Source of the DNA: a bacterium | GTDB taxonomy: Bacteria; Oederibacteriota; CAKKQC01 | Length of the DNA stretch: 64,000 nt | Reading direction: 5' to 3' | Assembly: GCA_919901855.1 (NCBI GenBank) | Contig: CAKKQC010000006.1 | Coordinates: 217,896-281,895 of the forward strand | Shown here: one piece after another, positions 27,101-35,777 of the stretch | Layout: every line of letters starts with the position of its first letter | How positions within the stretch are numbered: position 1 is the first letter of the stretch | The notes under the pieces: generated by a model | The model's input: the letters and a program-made list of their open reading frames with translations, nothing else | Database searches by the model: none | What the model was told of the DNA's origin: nothing | Position numbers and translations under genes: made by a program

Positions 27101-28207
27101 CTAGAGGTCGATCGGGTGGCCCGGCCCCGCGGCGAACGCCTCGAAGATCCGGGTCGCCTGCCAGGCGTGATCGAGCCCGGCCCGGTTGGGGGCCCGTCCC
27201 TCCAGGATCGACCGCGCGAACTCGTCGAGCTCGCCCCAGTAGCCCTGGAGGAAGAGCCCCTTGTTGTAGAGCTGGCCGAGCGAGAACTCGGGTTCCCAGA
27301 CGGAGGTGACCTCTCCGGCATTTCCCGCGTAGAACGACGGCGTGTCGCCGTACCCGAGCCTGGGATCGCGCCGCATCTCGAGCCGCATGTTGTTCTCGAC
27401 CACGATCGTGCGTCCGTTCGTGCCCACGAGCTGGGTGCGTTCCATGCCGCCGTTCCACCCCGCGCCGTGGGCGAACGTGATCGTGGCGAGTGAACCGCCG
27501 GGGAACTCGAACGTGGCCGTGCCCGCGCCGGTGGATGAGCGGTAGTAGGTGAGCGTCCGCGGCCAGCCGAGGAGGTAGAGCATGGCGGAGACCGGGTGGC
27601 ACATGTGGTCGAGGAATCCGACCACGCCCCGGCCGCCGGGGTCGCCGGCGCGGTACCTGGCGATCTCGTCCACGGTCGGCACGCCCATCGGGTACTGGAA
27701 CGTGGCGATACCCACCTGCCCGAACGCGGGGTCGGCGGCCAGCTCGCGGGCCTTGACGTTGGCGGGCACGAACATCTTCTTGAATCCGACCATGGCGTGT
27801 CGGCCCGCGGCCTGCGCGGCCGCGCGCATGCGGTCCACGTCCGCGGTCGTGTCCGCGGGCGGCTTCTCCATCCAGACGTGCGCCCCGCGCTCGAGGCAGT
27901 CGCACGCAATGGGGGGATAGAGCGGACGGCCCTTCGGGTCGTAGCCGGTCACGACGAGGACCGCCTCGGGCTTCTCCTTTTCCAGCATCGCGCGGTAGTC
28001 CGTGTACGAGGCCGGCGCGCCGAACTGGCGGGCGAAGGCCTCCGCCTTCTTCCCGTCGAGGTCGCAGGTGGCGACCAGTTCCACCGGCAGGTACTGGAGG
28101 GAGGCGTAGATGTTCCGGAGCGAGTGCGACCCGCACCCGATGAACCCGATCCGAACCCGTTTCGCGTCCGTCACGCGGCCGTGGAAATCGAGCGTCGCCA
28201 CGGCCAT
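27101..28207 (-). CDS. Gfo/Idh/MocA-family NAD(P)-dependent oxidoreductase
   Basis: 368 residues. N-terminal Rossmann fold with RIGFIGCGSHSLRN, then CDLDGKK and the family EKP motif (VWMEKPPADT) carrying the catalytic-region Lys. The C-terminal alpha/beta substrate domain includes DHMCHPVSAM. Members oxidise or reduce sugars and cyclitols; the substrate is unknown. TAGAAT directly abuts the ATG at 28207, and GTG 28201 lies 6 nt after it, so GTG may be the true (leaderless) start. It stands alone, convergent with the atp operon. Confidence 0.88.
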   Translation of the reverse strand: MAVATLDFHGRVTDAKRVRIGFIGCGSHSLRNIYASLQYLPVELVATCDLDGKKAEAFARQFGAPASYTDYRAMLEKEKPEAVLVVTGYDPKGRPLYPPIACDCLERGAHVWMEKPPADTTADVDRMRAAAQAAGRHAMVGFKKMFVPANVKARELAADPAFGQVGIATFQYPMGVPTVDEIARYRAGDPGGRGVVGFLDHMCHPVSAMLYLLGWPRTLTYYRSSTGAGTATFEFPGGSLATITFAHGAGWNGGMERTQLVGTNGRTIVVENNMRLEMRRDPRLGYGDTPSFYAGNAGEVTSVWEPEFSLGQLYNKGLFLQGYWGELDEFARSILEGRAPNRAGLDHAWQATRIFEAFAAGPGHPIDL

Positions 28208-28345
28208 ATTCTACAACGCGGCGTACGAGGGACCGGGGGTGGGTAGGCAGATTCGGGCCGGGCGGTGGCATGGCGGGGCTTCCCGGCTGAGCGGCGGTCC
28301 TGCCGGGATGGGCCGGGGTAGAATCAGAGCAGGACACCAGAGCCA

Positions 28346-28636
28346 ATGGGCATCGACGAACTACTCAAAGGGCGGCGTGACGAGATCCTGCGCATCGCGG
28401 AAAAGCACGGGGCGCGGAATCTCCGCGTGTTCGGCTCATTCGCCCGGGGCGAGGCGCGGCCGGACAGCGACCTCGACCTGCTGATCGACGCGGGGCCGAA
28501 GCGAACGCCGTGGTTCCCGGGCGGTCTCATCGCCGATCTGGAGGACTTGCTTGGCAGGAAGGTGGAGGTCACCACTGCGGCAGGGCTTCACTGGTACATC
28601 CGCGATCGCGTTCTGAGCGAGGCGAGGCCGCTCTGA
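28346..28636 (+). CDS. mntA: MntA-like nucleotidyltransferase antitoxin
   Basis: 96 residues with the minimal nucleotidyltransferase signature GSFARGEARPDSDLDLLID (about 31-49). Paired with the overlapping HEPN gene it forms a type VII MntA-HepT module, in which MntA AMPylates and silences the HepT RNase. A TAGAAT hexamer lies at 28319-28324, 21 nt before the ATG. The unit sits directly upstream of acpS with overlaps at both junctions. Confidence 0.82.
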   Translation: MGIDELLKGRRDEILRIAEKHGARNLRVFGSFARGEARPDSDLDLLIDAGPKRTPWFPGGLIADLEDLLGRKVEVTTAAGLHWYIRDRVLSEARPL

Positions 28637-28971
28637 AGGATCCCGGGCTCTATCTGATCCACATTGCGGAGTGCATCGCCCGAATCGAGTCATATACTGC
28701 GAAAGGCAAGGATGCTTTCCTCAAGGATGAGATGACGCAGGACGCAGTGGCCCGCAATCTCGAGACCATGGCGGACGCCGTACGGCAAGTCCCGGAGGCT
28801 CTGAAGGCCGGGCATCCCGAGATCAACTGGCGTGAGATCGCGGCGTTTCGTAACGTGCTGGCGCACGACTATCTGACCCTAGATCTACCGAGGACTTGGC
28901 AGGCCGTCGAAGAAGACGTGCCCGGACTGAAGACTGCGGTGGCGGCGATGCGTGAGGAGCTGGGCGTATGA
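28633..28971 (+). CDS. hepT: HepT-like HEPN ribonuclease toxin, apparent CTG start
   Basis: 112 residues. The HEPN RNase motif Rx4H is present as RNVLAHDY near residues 77-84, with the typical TQDAVARNLE and EINWREIA segments. Homology begins exactly at the CTG of a CTGA overlap with the mntA stop (then KDPGLYLIHIAE); no ATG, GTG or TTG lies in frame nearby, the nearest upstream being GTG 28510 inside mntA. The Tyr of RNVLAHDY is the residue AMPylated by MntA in studied pairs. The stop overlaps the acpS start (ATGA), coupling the toxin to acpS. Confidence 0.8.
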   Translation: MKDPGLYLIHIAECIARIESYTAKGKDAFLKDEMTQDAVARNLETMADAVRQVPEALKAGHPEINWREIAAFRNVLAHDYLTLDLPRTWQAVEEDVPGLKTAVAAMREELGV

Positions 28972-29345
28972 TCTCCGGGCTCGGGGTGGACTCGGTCGAG
29001 GTGGGCAGGTTCCGCAAGGTGGCGAAGCGGTGGGGGAAGCCGTTCCTCCGGCGGCTCTTCACCGCCCGCGAGCTCGACTACTGCTTCTCTCACGCGAACC
29101 CGTACCCCTCGCTGGCGGCCCGGTTCGCGGCCAAGGAAGCCGTGCTCAAAGCCCTCGACGCCCGGGCGCTTTGGAAGTGGCACGACATGGAAGTCCGGCG
29201 GGCGGAGTCCGGGCATCCGTCCATCGCCCTGACCGGCGCGGCGGCGAAGCACGCGAAGCGGAAGAAGGCGAAGTCCTTCCTCATTTCGATCACGCACGAC
29301 GCCGAGCGCGCCACCGCGGTCGTGCTGGCAGTAGGGCATAGATGA
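28968..29345 (+). CDS. acpS: Holo-[acyl-carrier-protein] synthase
   Basis: 125 residues. Family motifs: GLGVDSVEVGRF with the Mg-binding Asp, FAAKEAVLKAL with the catalytic Glu/Lys, and ISITHDAERATAVV. It transfers 4'-phosphopantetheine from CoA to apo-ACP. The start overlaps hepT (ATGA) and the stop overlaps the next gene. In most bacteria acpS neighbours nnr or alr; here nnr follows two genes later, a conserved theme. Confidence 0.92.
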   Translation: MISGLGVDSVEVGRFRKVAKRWGKPFLRRLFTARELDYCFSHANPYPSLAARFAAKEAVLKALDARALWKWHDMEVRRAESGHPSIALTGAAAKHAKRKKAKSFLISITHDAERATAVVLAVGHR

Positions 29346-30124
29346 AGTCGGCGGGGTGTCTGGCCCTTCTTCTCTGCATCGGCGGCGAGGCCGTCGCCAG
29401 TGCGCCACGTTCAAGCTTCTCGTCGACGGGATCCATGATGCTGTCAACCTCGGTGCTCCAGCAGTCCGAGACGGCCCGGGAAGCTATGGGCGCCGCAGGA
29501 TACCAGAGCACCGGCACTTCAGCGGTGGCTTCGGGCGTTTCCCGTTCTCGGTGCGAGTACGTTAGGGAGAAGACGCTCCGGGACTACACGAATGGAGGCC
29601 TGACCGCGGGGAGTGTGCTCGGAATACTCGGCGGATCAGTGGCGGCGACCAGCTCCAGGAATATCTGGATCGGACTCGGGATCTCTGTTGTCTCGACAAT
29701 CGCGGGGTATGGCGTGGGTCGGGGCCTTGGGGCAGTGATGGCCAGGGATTGCGACGACATCGAGTGGACGGCAAGCTCGCGGAACGAATGGGCCGGATAC
29801 CAGATTGACCATGAGAACTGGATGGCGTGCTCGAAAAGGGAGATACGGAGCCGCGTCGCGTGGACGATTGGCCTGTGGCTGGGTGGCGGGGCGCTGGGCG
29901 CTATGGTGGGCGCCAGCGGTGCGAGCGGTGACGAGGTAAAGATGCGCACATATGGCGGCGCGCTGGTCGGCGCGGCCGCAGGTCTCCTTGTGGGCGCGGT
30001 CGTGAACCTGCTCAGGCGGTTTCCGTGCGGCAACGAACCGGCGATTGCCGCCTGGGTAGATCCGGTTCCTGGCAGAGGCGATCCTTCAACCGAGTGCCTC
30101 ACGGCCGCGTTGGCCCAGCGCTGA
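29342..30124 (+). CDS. Exported glycine-rich membrane protein of unknown function
   Basis: 260 residues, start overlapping acpS (ATGA). Signal peptide about 1-20, a Ser/Thr/Ala-rich stretch, then two pairs of Gly-rich hydrophobic segments (about 82-128 and 178-222) with glycine-zipper spacing. Cysteines flank the pairs (SRCEYV, ARDCDD, MACSKRE, RFPCG, TECL), so disulfides are possible. No family recognised. The next gene encodes a shorter protein with a similar pattern, suggesting a pair. Confidence 0.6.
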   Translation: MKSAGCLALLLCIGGEAVASAPRSSFSSTGSMMLSTSVLQQSETAREAMGAAGYQSTGTSAVASGVSRSRCEYVREKTLRDYTNGGLTAGSVLGILGGSVAATSSRNIWIGLGISVVSTIAGYGVGRGLGAVMARDCDDIEWTASSRNEWAGYQIDHENWMACSKREIRSRVAWTIGLWLGGGALGAMVGASGASGDEVKMRTYGGALVGAAAGLLVGAVVNLLRRFPCGNEPAIAAWVDPVPGRGDPSTECLTAALAQR

Positions 30125-30495
30125 TGATCGCGCGTGGCTTCGCGGTCCTGGCCCTCGCGGTCCTGGCCGGACCGGTCCGGGCGGACAACCCGCCCTCGGC
30201 GTTTCCCGCCCCGGCGCTGACCGCGACCTCGTCCGGGGCCGCACAGGAGGAGTCGGTCACGGGACCGCTGGCCAAGAGCGAGTGCGAACGGAATCGGGAC
30301 ACGATCGTGGGCGTGACCGAGCTGGTCTGCGGACTCGGGGGCCTGGCCGGGACCATCACCTTCTGGAGGTCGCCGGCCGGAACGAAGCACCCCGTCTCGG
30401 CGTGGATCGTGCTCCCGTCGTACCCGTTGAGCGCGATCCTGGGCGCCGAGATCGGGTATCGGCTCGGCCGCCTCATCGCATCCACGTGCCGATAG
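30124..30495 (+). CDS. Exported small membrane protein, similar pattern to the preceding gene
   Basis: 123 residues; its ATG shares one base with the previous stop. Signal peptide about 1-20 (ending GPVRA), a polar Ser/Ala/Pro region, SECERNRDTIVG, and two hydrophobic segments separated by a short basic loop, ending LIASTC. The CEYVREKTL/CERNRDTIVG segments and Gly-rich helices of the two proteins look related. Function unknown. Confidence 0.55.
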   Translation: MIARGFAVLALAVLAGPVRADNPPSAFPAPALTATSSGAAQEESVTGPLAKSECERNRDTIVGVTELVCGLGGLAGTITFWRSPAGTKHPVSAWIVLPSYPLSAILGAEIGYRLGRLIASTCR

Positions 30496-30532
30496 TGGCA
30501 TGGCCTCTCCGGCAGCGTGATATCGTGAAATC

Positions 30533-30553
30533 ATGGTGAGGGAGACGCGATGA
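30533..30553 (+). promoter_or_regulatory. Six-codon upstream frame overlapping the nnr start
   Basis: ATG GTG AGG GAG ACG CGA TGA reads MVRETR and stops at the TGA inside ATGA of the nnr start. A TATCGT hexamer ends 6 nt before this ATG, so it could be a leaderless mini-cistron that feeds ribosomes to nnr. The GAGGGAGA within it could also serve simply as the nnr ribosome-binding site. Confidence 0.3.
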
Positions 30554-32118
30554 GACTGGCGACGGCGGCGGACATCAGGCGGCTGGACGAGCGCGCGGAG
30601 AAGGAATTCGGGATGTCCCGCCTCCTGCTCATGGAGAACGCCGGGGCGTCGGTCGTTATCGCGATGGAGAAGGTCTTCGGCGCGCTCGACGGCAAGCGCG
30701 TGACGATCCTCTGCGGCAAGGGCGGGAACGGCGGGGACGGGATGTGCGCGGCGCGCCACCTCGTCGCGCACGGCGCCTCCGTCGTCGTCGGGCTCGTGGG
30801 GACGGCGAAGGACCTCCGGGGCGAGCCGCTCGCGAACTGGACGATCCTGGACCGGATGGGGCTCACGCCGAAGGAGCTCCACACCGAGGGGGACCTGGCT
30901 TGGGTCCGCGCGGCGGCGGGAGCGTCCGATTACATCGTCGACGGCCTCGTCGGGGTCGGGGCCAGGCTCCCGCTCGCGGGGCTCCTGGGCGACATCGTGA
31001 AGACCGTCAACGCGGCGGGGAAGCCCGTGGTCGCCATCGATCTGCCTTCGGGGGTCGATCCGGACACGGGCCGGATCGAGGGGGGGCCGTGCATGATCGC
31101 CGCGCTCACGGTGACCCTCGGCGTACCCAAGCGCGGACTCGTCCTCCACCCGGGCACGACCCGGGTGGGGAAGCTCGTGGTCGCCGACCTCACGTTCCCG
31201 CTGGCGCTCCTGACCGACCCCGGAGTGACGGCCGACATCGTCATGCCCGAGGAAGCGGCCGCGCTGATCCCCCAGCGGTCCCCGACGGCGCACAAGCACG
31301 CGGTCGGCCGGGTCCTCCTGGTCGCGGGCTCCAGGTCCATGACCGGCGCGGCCCTGCTATCGGGGGCCGGGGCGCTGGCCGGGGGCGCGGGGATGGTCTA
31401 CGTGGCCGCGCCGGCGTCGGCCGCCGCCCTCCTGCACGGCCGCCAGCCCGAGCTCATCATCCGTCCGCAGGCCGAGACCGCCGCGGGCGGATTGTCGGCG
31501 GACGCCCTCGAGGACCTCCTGGCATTCGCGAAGCCCATGCACGCGGCCGGGATCGGGCCGGGGCTGGGGGTCGAGGAAGCCACCCGGCAGGCCGTGATCG
31601 CGCTCGTCGAGCGGCTCGAATGTCCCGTCGTCGTGGACGCGGATGCCCTGAACGCCCTCGTCGGCCGGGTCGAGGTGCTGAAGAAGGCGAAAGCCCCGCG
31701 TGTGCTGACGCCGCACGCGGGCGAGCTCGCGCGGCTCATGGAGACGACGGCGGACGTGATCGACGCGGACCGGATCGGCAGCGCGGTCGCCGCGGCGACC
31801 CGGTTCGGGGCGACGATCCTGCTCAAGGGCGCCCGGACGGTCGTCGCCCAGCCGGGCGGTCGCGCCTTCGTGGTATCCACCGGGAATCCGGGGATGGCCA
31901 GCGCCGGGACCGGTGACGTGCTCACGGGCCTCGCGGCGGCGCTGCTGGCCCAGGGCCTCTCGCCGGTCGCCGCCGCGATCCTGGGGGCGCACGTGCACGG
32001 GCTGGCCGGGGACTTCGCCCGCGACGCGCGGACGGAGCTGTCGCTGACGGCTTCCGACGTCGCGGGGGCCGTGCCCAAGGCCTTCCAGCACCTGCGTGGC
32101 GAGGGATCGCGCGCGTGA
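30550..32118 (+). CDS. nnr: Bifunctional NAD(P)H-hydrate epimerase and ADP-dependent dehydratase
   Basis: 522 residues. The N-terminal YjeF_N epimerase domain (about 1-215) shows LLMENAG, CGKGGNGGDG, the catalytic-region DGLVGVG and AIDLPSGVDPDTG. The C-terminal ribokinase-like dehydratase domain (about 225-515) shows KHAVGRVLLVAGS, TPHAGELARLM, KGARTVV and NPGMASAGTGDVLTG. It repairs damaged NADHX/NADPHX in the cytoplasm. A perfect 9-bp hairpin follows the stop. Confidence 0.95.
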   Translation: MRLATAADIRRLDERAEKEFGMSRLLLMENAGASVVIAMEKVFGALDGKRVTILCGKGGNGGDGMCAARHLVAHGASVVVGLVGTAKDLRGEPLANWTILDRMGLTPKELHTEGDLAWVRAAAGASDYIVDGLVGVGARLPLAGLLGDIVKTVNAAGKPVVAIDLPSGVDPDTGRIEGGPCMIAALTVTLGVPKRGLVLHPGTTRVGKLVVADLTFPLALLTDPGVTADIVMPEEAAALIPQRSPTAHKHAVGRVLLVAGSRSMTGAALLSGAGALAGGAGMVYVAAPASAAALLHGRQPELIIRPQAETAAGGLSADALEDLLAFAKPMHAAGIGPGLGVEEATRQAVIALVERLECPVVVDADALNALVGRVEVLKKAKAPRVLTPHAGELARLMETTADVIDADRIGSAVAAATRFGATILLKGARTVVAQPGGRAFVVSTGNPGMASAGTGDVLTGLAAALLAQGLSPVAAAILGAHVHGLAGDFARDARTELSLTASDVAGAVPKAFQHLRGEGSRA

Positions 32119-32130
32119 GCGGGATCGTGG

Positions 32131-32149
32131 AGCCGGGGGTCCCCCGGCT
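32131..32149 (+). terminator. Hairpin after nnr
   Basis: AGCCGGGGG-T-CCCCCGGCT is a perfect 9-bp inverted repeat 12 nt after the nnr stop. No T-run follows; instead TAATGT of the next gene's putative promoter begins 2 nt later. Confidence 0.5.
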
Positions 32150-32151
32150 GG

Positions 32152-32157
32152 TAATGT
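32152..32157 (+). promoter_or_regulatory. Putative -10 (TAATGT)
   Basis: TAATGT ends 7 nt before the ATG at 32165; no good -35 is seen. It follows the leaderless spacing found at other first genes in the window. The intervening TAAGGG is too close to the ATG to be a normal ribosome-binding site. Confidence 0.3.
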
Positions 32158-32164
32158 GTAAGGG

Positions 32165-32713
32165 ATGAACATTCGCCTGCTGGCCGTCGTCGCGGCCCTG
32201 GTCTGGGGGGGCGTATTCGCGCTCCAGCTCGTCGCCATGTGGGTCGTCGCCGACATCGAGCGGCGCTGGAACGAGTCGTGGGCGCTGGAATGGGAGCGCA
32301 CGCACGGGAAGCCGATCGACGAGCTCATCGAGCAGCTCGCGGGCCAGATCCAGGGATGGCGGCTCGCCCGGCGCCTCCTGAACCTCTACCTCGTGCTCGC
32401 CTTCGTGGTCATCATCGCGCTCGGCGTCGTGCAATGGCAGGCCTGGTTCATGAGCGGGAAGGATTTCGCGGAGTTCATGCGGTTCCTCCTCGCGATCACG
32501 GGACTGCTGTTCATGCCGCTGTGGGCCGCGTCCGCGATCGGGGTGGGTCTCGCGGAGTCGATGTACCGGCAGGTCCGCGTGGCCACGGGCGAGCGGATCG
32601 AGATCACGTCGGCGGAGGAGATCGAGAAGTACCCGAAGCCCGAGAGGCCGAAGAAGGAGGCCCCGCCCGCCGCGCCGGCTCCGGCCAAGGCCGCCGCCCC
32701 CAAGCCGAAGTAG
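32165..32713 (+). CDS. Membrane protein of unknown function with Pro/Ala/Lys-rich tail
   Basis: 182 residues. Three hydrophobic segments (about 4-27, 74-94, 103-130), with a polar amphipathic region between the first two (ERTHGKPIDELIEQLAGQ). The cytoplasmic-looking C terminus ends in alternating Lys, Pro and Ala (PKPERPKKEAPPAAP). No family recognised. It is 2 nt upstream of the O-antigen-ligase-like gene and probably co-transcribed with it and the Lpt permease genes. Confidence 0.6.
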   Translation: MNIRLLAVVAALVWGGVFALQLVAMWVVADIERRWNESWALEWERTHGKPIDELIEQLAGQIQGWRLARRLLNLYLVLAFVVIIALGVVQWQAWFMSGKDFAEFMRFLLAITGLLFMPLWAASAIGVGLAESMYRQVRVATGERIEITSAEEIEKYPKPERPKKEAPPAAPAPAKAAAPKPK

Positions 32714-32715
32714 TC

Positions 32716-34650
32716 CTGAGCCCCGCCCCGGATTCCTCCCGTCTACTCGAGCGCCTGCGGGCGCAGTGCGTCTTCGCGGCGCTGTGCGCGACCCCACTCG
32801 TCTTCTGGCCCTGGGCGCGCGACGCCTACCACCTCGCCAAGGACGCGGCGCTGGCCGCGTTCGCCCTGCCGGCGTTCGCCGCGTGGGTGGTACTGGGCCG
32901 GCCGGGCTGGCGCGCGGTGCCGCGGTGGTACCTGGCGGTCGCGGGCGGCTTCCTGGCTTGGGTCCTCGCGCGCGCGTTCGGCGGCACGGACTGGCCGACC
33001 GCGGCGGTCCGCGCGGGGGAGTGGGGCGTCACCGTCCTGCTGGCGGTGGGGGCCCTGGGGCTCCCAGAGCGCGACCGGCGGAAGGCGATGTATGCCCTGC
33101 TCGCGGGCGTGTCGGTCGCGGTCGCGATCGGGTTCGGTCAGATGGTCTTCGGCCGCGCGCTCCTCTCGCCCTACGCCGTGGACCTGCGGTCCGTGACGTT
33201 CACGGAGGAACGCGCGTTCTCGACCTTCGGCAACCCGATCTTCTTCGGGGCGTTCCTGATCCTCGTCTTTCCGCTCGCCGCCGCCGAGTTCGCCCGCCGG
33301 GTCGAGGCGCGGGAGCGGGCGTGGTTTCCGGCGACGGCGGGGGTCCTGATTCTCGCCGGTCTCGCGCTGGCGGCCTCGCGCGGGGCCTTCCTCGGGCTCG
33401 CGGCCTCGCTCGTCCTGCTGGCCCTGGCGGCCCCCCGGCTGCGGCGCGCCGTGGCCGGCGTCGCCGCGGTCGCGCTGGCCGCGCTTCTCCTCCTCGGGTT
33501 GTGGCGTCCCGGTCTCGTCGAACACCTGCTCGTGCTCGGCGATCCCGGCCGCCTCCTCATGTGGAAGACGGCGGTGCGGATGTGCGAGCAGTCGCCCGTA
33601 GCGGGCGCGGGGCTGGGGCAGTTCACCCAGCGGTATCCGTGCGTCCAGCTCGAGGTCGCGACGCCCGGGGACGCCGGCTACGGGGTGAACGCGATCCACG
33701 CCCACAACGATTACCTTGAGAGCGCGGCCGAGCTGGGCCTGCCGGGGGCGTGCCTGTTCGTGGCCGTGTTCCTGGGCCTCCTCGCGTGGGGGGGTGAGGG
33801 GACCTGGGTCTGGGGGGTCCGGGCCGGGATCGTCGCCGTCGCCGTGCAGTCGCTCTTCAACTTTCCCCTGCACACGGCGCCGACCATGAGCTTCGTCTGG
33901 CTCCTGCCGGCGGTCTTCCTGCTGCCCGCGGGTACGTCCCTCCGCGTGCCCGGAAGACGGGACGCGTGGTGGCTCGTGGCCGTAGTCCTCGCCGCCCTGT
34001 GCATGCGGCCCTTCGTCCGGAGCAGCTACTTCCAGATGGCGCTGGCCTACCAGGACGCGGCGGGGGAGGCCGTGCGGGCGAACTCGCCCCGGGTCCCCGC
34101 GTTGTACGGGCGCGCGATGGGATATTTCGACCGGGCCCTCCGGATCATGCCGGACGACTCGCGGACGCGCGTCGGATTCCACCGCGGAAAGATGCTCTAC
34201 GAGGCCGGCGACCTCAACGGCGCGCAGGCCGAGTTCATGGCGGACCTCGACCGGTTCCCCTGCTACCCCGAGGGCTGGGGAAACCTCGGCGTCATCTACG
34301 GGGTCCGGGCGATGAACGGGGAGACCGCCATGCTGCCGAAGGCGCAGGAGCTGATCGGGCACGCCCTCCGGCTGCGTCCGGGCGGCCGGGAGGCCGCGTC
34401 CGACTGGAACAGCCTGGGCAACGTGCGCGTGCTCGCGGGCAACGAGGTCGGGGCGCTGCAGAGCTACCGCGAGGCGCTACGGTGCCAGCCCGGGTTCGTG
34501 GAGGCGGCCTCGAACGCCGTGAGATTGCTGCTGCGGCGGCACCGCCGCGCGGAAGCGCAGCGAATCGCCCGCGACCTCCTGGCTGCGCTGCCGGACGACC
34601 CCGAGGCGCGGGCAATGGCGCGCGCGCTGGGTGTATCGTCAACACCGTGA
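32716..34650 (+). CDS. O-antigen ligase/polymerase-like membrane protein with C-terminal TPR repeats
   Basis: About 644 residues if it starts at the CTG at 32716; no ATG, GTG or TTG precedes the first hydrophobic helix in this frame, the next being GTG 32886. Around 12 membrane helices fill residues 15-445, with the Wzy_C-type periplasmic loop (FGNPIFFGAFL, and later GAGLGQFTQRYP and HAHNDYLESAAELGLPG). TPR-like repeats cover about 470-640 (AGDLNGAQAEFMADLD, NSLGNVRVLAGNEVGALQSYREAL). The family joins or polymerises glycans on lipid carriers at the outer face of the inner membrane. The overlap with the next gene (GTGA) and the Lpt permeases downstream suggest an envelope polysaccharide/LPS role. 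Confidence 0.78.
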   Translation: MSPAPDSSRLLERLRAQCVFAALCATPLVFWPWARDAYHLAKDAALAAFALPAFAAWVVLGRPGWRAVPRWYLAVAGGFLAWVLARAFGGTDWPTAAVRAGEWGVTVLLAVGALGLPERDRRKAMYALLAGVSVAVAIGFGQMVFGRALLSPYAVDLRSVTFTEERAFSTFGNPIFFGAFLILVFPLAAAEFARRVEARERAWFPATAGVLILAGLALAASRGAFLGLAASLVLLALAAPRLRRAVAGVAAVALAALLLLGLWRPGLVEHLLVLGDPGRLLMWKTAVRMCEQSPVAGAGLGQFTQRYPCVQLEVATPGDAGYGVNAIHAHNDYLESAAELGLPGACLFVAVFLGLLAWGGEGTWVWGVRAGIVAVAVQSLFNFPLHTAPTMSFVWLLPAVFLLPAGTSLRVPGRRDAWWLVAVVLAALCMRPFVRSSYFQMALAYQDAAGEAVRANSPRVPALYGRAMGYFDRALRIMPDDSRTRVGFHRGKMLYEAGDLNGAQAEFMADLDRFPCYPEGWGNLGVIYGVRAMNGETAMLPKAQELIGHALRLRPGGREAASDWNSLGNVRVLAGNEVGALQSYREALRCQPGFVEAASNAVRLLLRRHRRAEAQRIARDLLAALPDDPEARAMARALGVSSTP

Positions 34651-35777
34651 AGACCCTGGACCGCTACCTCCTGCGCGAGACGGTGGCGCCCTTGGGCGCA
34701 GGACTCGGGCTGTTCCTCTTCGTCCTTCTCGCGGACAAGCTGGTCGACATGCTCGACCTCGTCTTCAACCGCGGCGTGGAGGCCTCGGTCGTCCTGCGGC
34801 TTCTCGTCTGCTTCCTGCCATCCGTGATCGCGATATCGCTCCCGATGGCCGCGCTCCTGGCCGCGGTCCTCGCGTTCGGCCGGCTGACGCACGACCGCGA
34901 ACTCATGGCCATGAAGGGGGCCGGGCTGAGCCTGGTCCGCCTGGCCGTGCCGCTCGCGGGGCTGGGGATCGCGTGCAGTATCGTGCTCGTGGTCTTCAAC
35001 GGCACGATCCTGCCCGCGGCGACGACGGAGTACAAGCGGATCCTGCTCACAATCGTGCGCCAGCGCGCGAGCGTGGCCTTCAAGGAGCGCGTGTTCATCC
35101 GCGAGTTCGACCGGTACCTCCTCTACTTCCAGAAGAAGGTGGGCACCACCGGGGACCTCGAGGACGTCACGATCGTCGAAACCCCCGCGACGGCGGGCAC
35201 GCCGCCGCGGATCATCCTGGCCCGGCAGGGGGCCCTGCGCGTGGACCCCCGGGGGTTCCGGGTGACGCTCGAGCTCCGCGACGGCCTCATGGACCAGCCC
35301 GCGGACATGGAGGGCGAGCACTACACGCGCATCGAGTTCCAGTCGTACGCCGTGAACCTCGACATCCACGACGCACTCAAGGGGAACCAGATCTTCGTCA
35401 AGGGGCTGGACGAACTCAACTACGCCGACCTGTTCCGGAGAATCCGGGAACTCCGGAACGTCCGGGACATGCGGCGGGACTACGAGATCGCCCTGCACCA
35501 GAAGATCGCGCTCGCGTTCGCGCCGCTGTTCGTCATCCTGATCGGCGCCCCCCTGGGGTCGCTGGCCCGCCGCGGGGGCGGCATCGGCGTCCTCGTGAGC
35601 CTCTTCGTCATCTTCGTCTACTACATCCTCCTGACCACCGGGCAGGGGCTGGCGCAGAAGGGCACGCTGCCCCCTTGGGTCGGGATGTGGGCTCCCAACC
35701 TCTTCCTCGCGGTGGCGGGGGTCCTGGCCTTCGCCGTGGCGTCCCACGAGGCGAGGTGGATCAGGTGGGGTCGATGA
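34647..35777 (+). CDS. LptF/LptG-family LPS-export permease, first copy
   Basis: 376 residues from a GTG start overlapping the ligase-like gene. Typical layout: three N-terminal helices (about 10-120, including SLPMAALLAAVLAFGRLTHDRELMAMKGAG), a periplasmic beta-jellyroll region (about 130-270), and three C-terminal helices. LptF and LptG form the inner-membrane half of the LptB2FGC exporter that extracts lipopolysaccharide and passes it to LptC. By order this would be LptF, but sequence alone does not separate F from G here. Confidence 0.88.
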   Translation: MKTLDRYLLRETVAPLGAGLGLFLFVLLADKLVDMLDLVFNRGVEASVVLRLLVCFLPSVIAISLPMAALLAAVLAFGRLTHDRELMAMKGAGLSLVRLAVPLAGLGIACSIVLVVFNGTILPAATTEYKRILLTIVRQRASVAFKERVFIREFDRYLLYFQKKVGTTGDLEDVTIVETPATAGTPPRIILARQGALRVDPRGFRVTLELRDGLMDQPADMEGEHYTRIEFQSYAVNLDIHDALKGNQIFVKGLDELNYADLFRRIRELRNVRDMRRDYEIALHQKIALAFAPLFVILIGAPLGSLARRGGGIGVLVSLFVIFVYYILLTTGQGLAQKGTLPPWVGMWAPNLFLAVAGVLAFAVASHEARWIRWGR

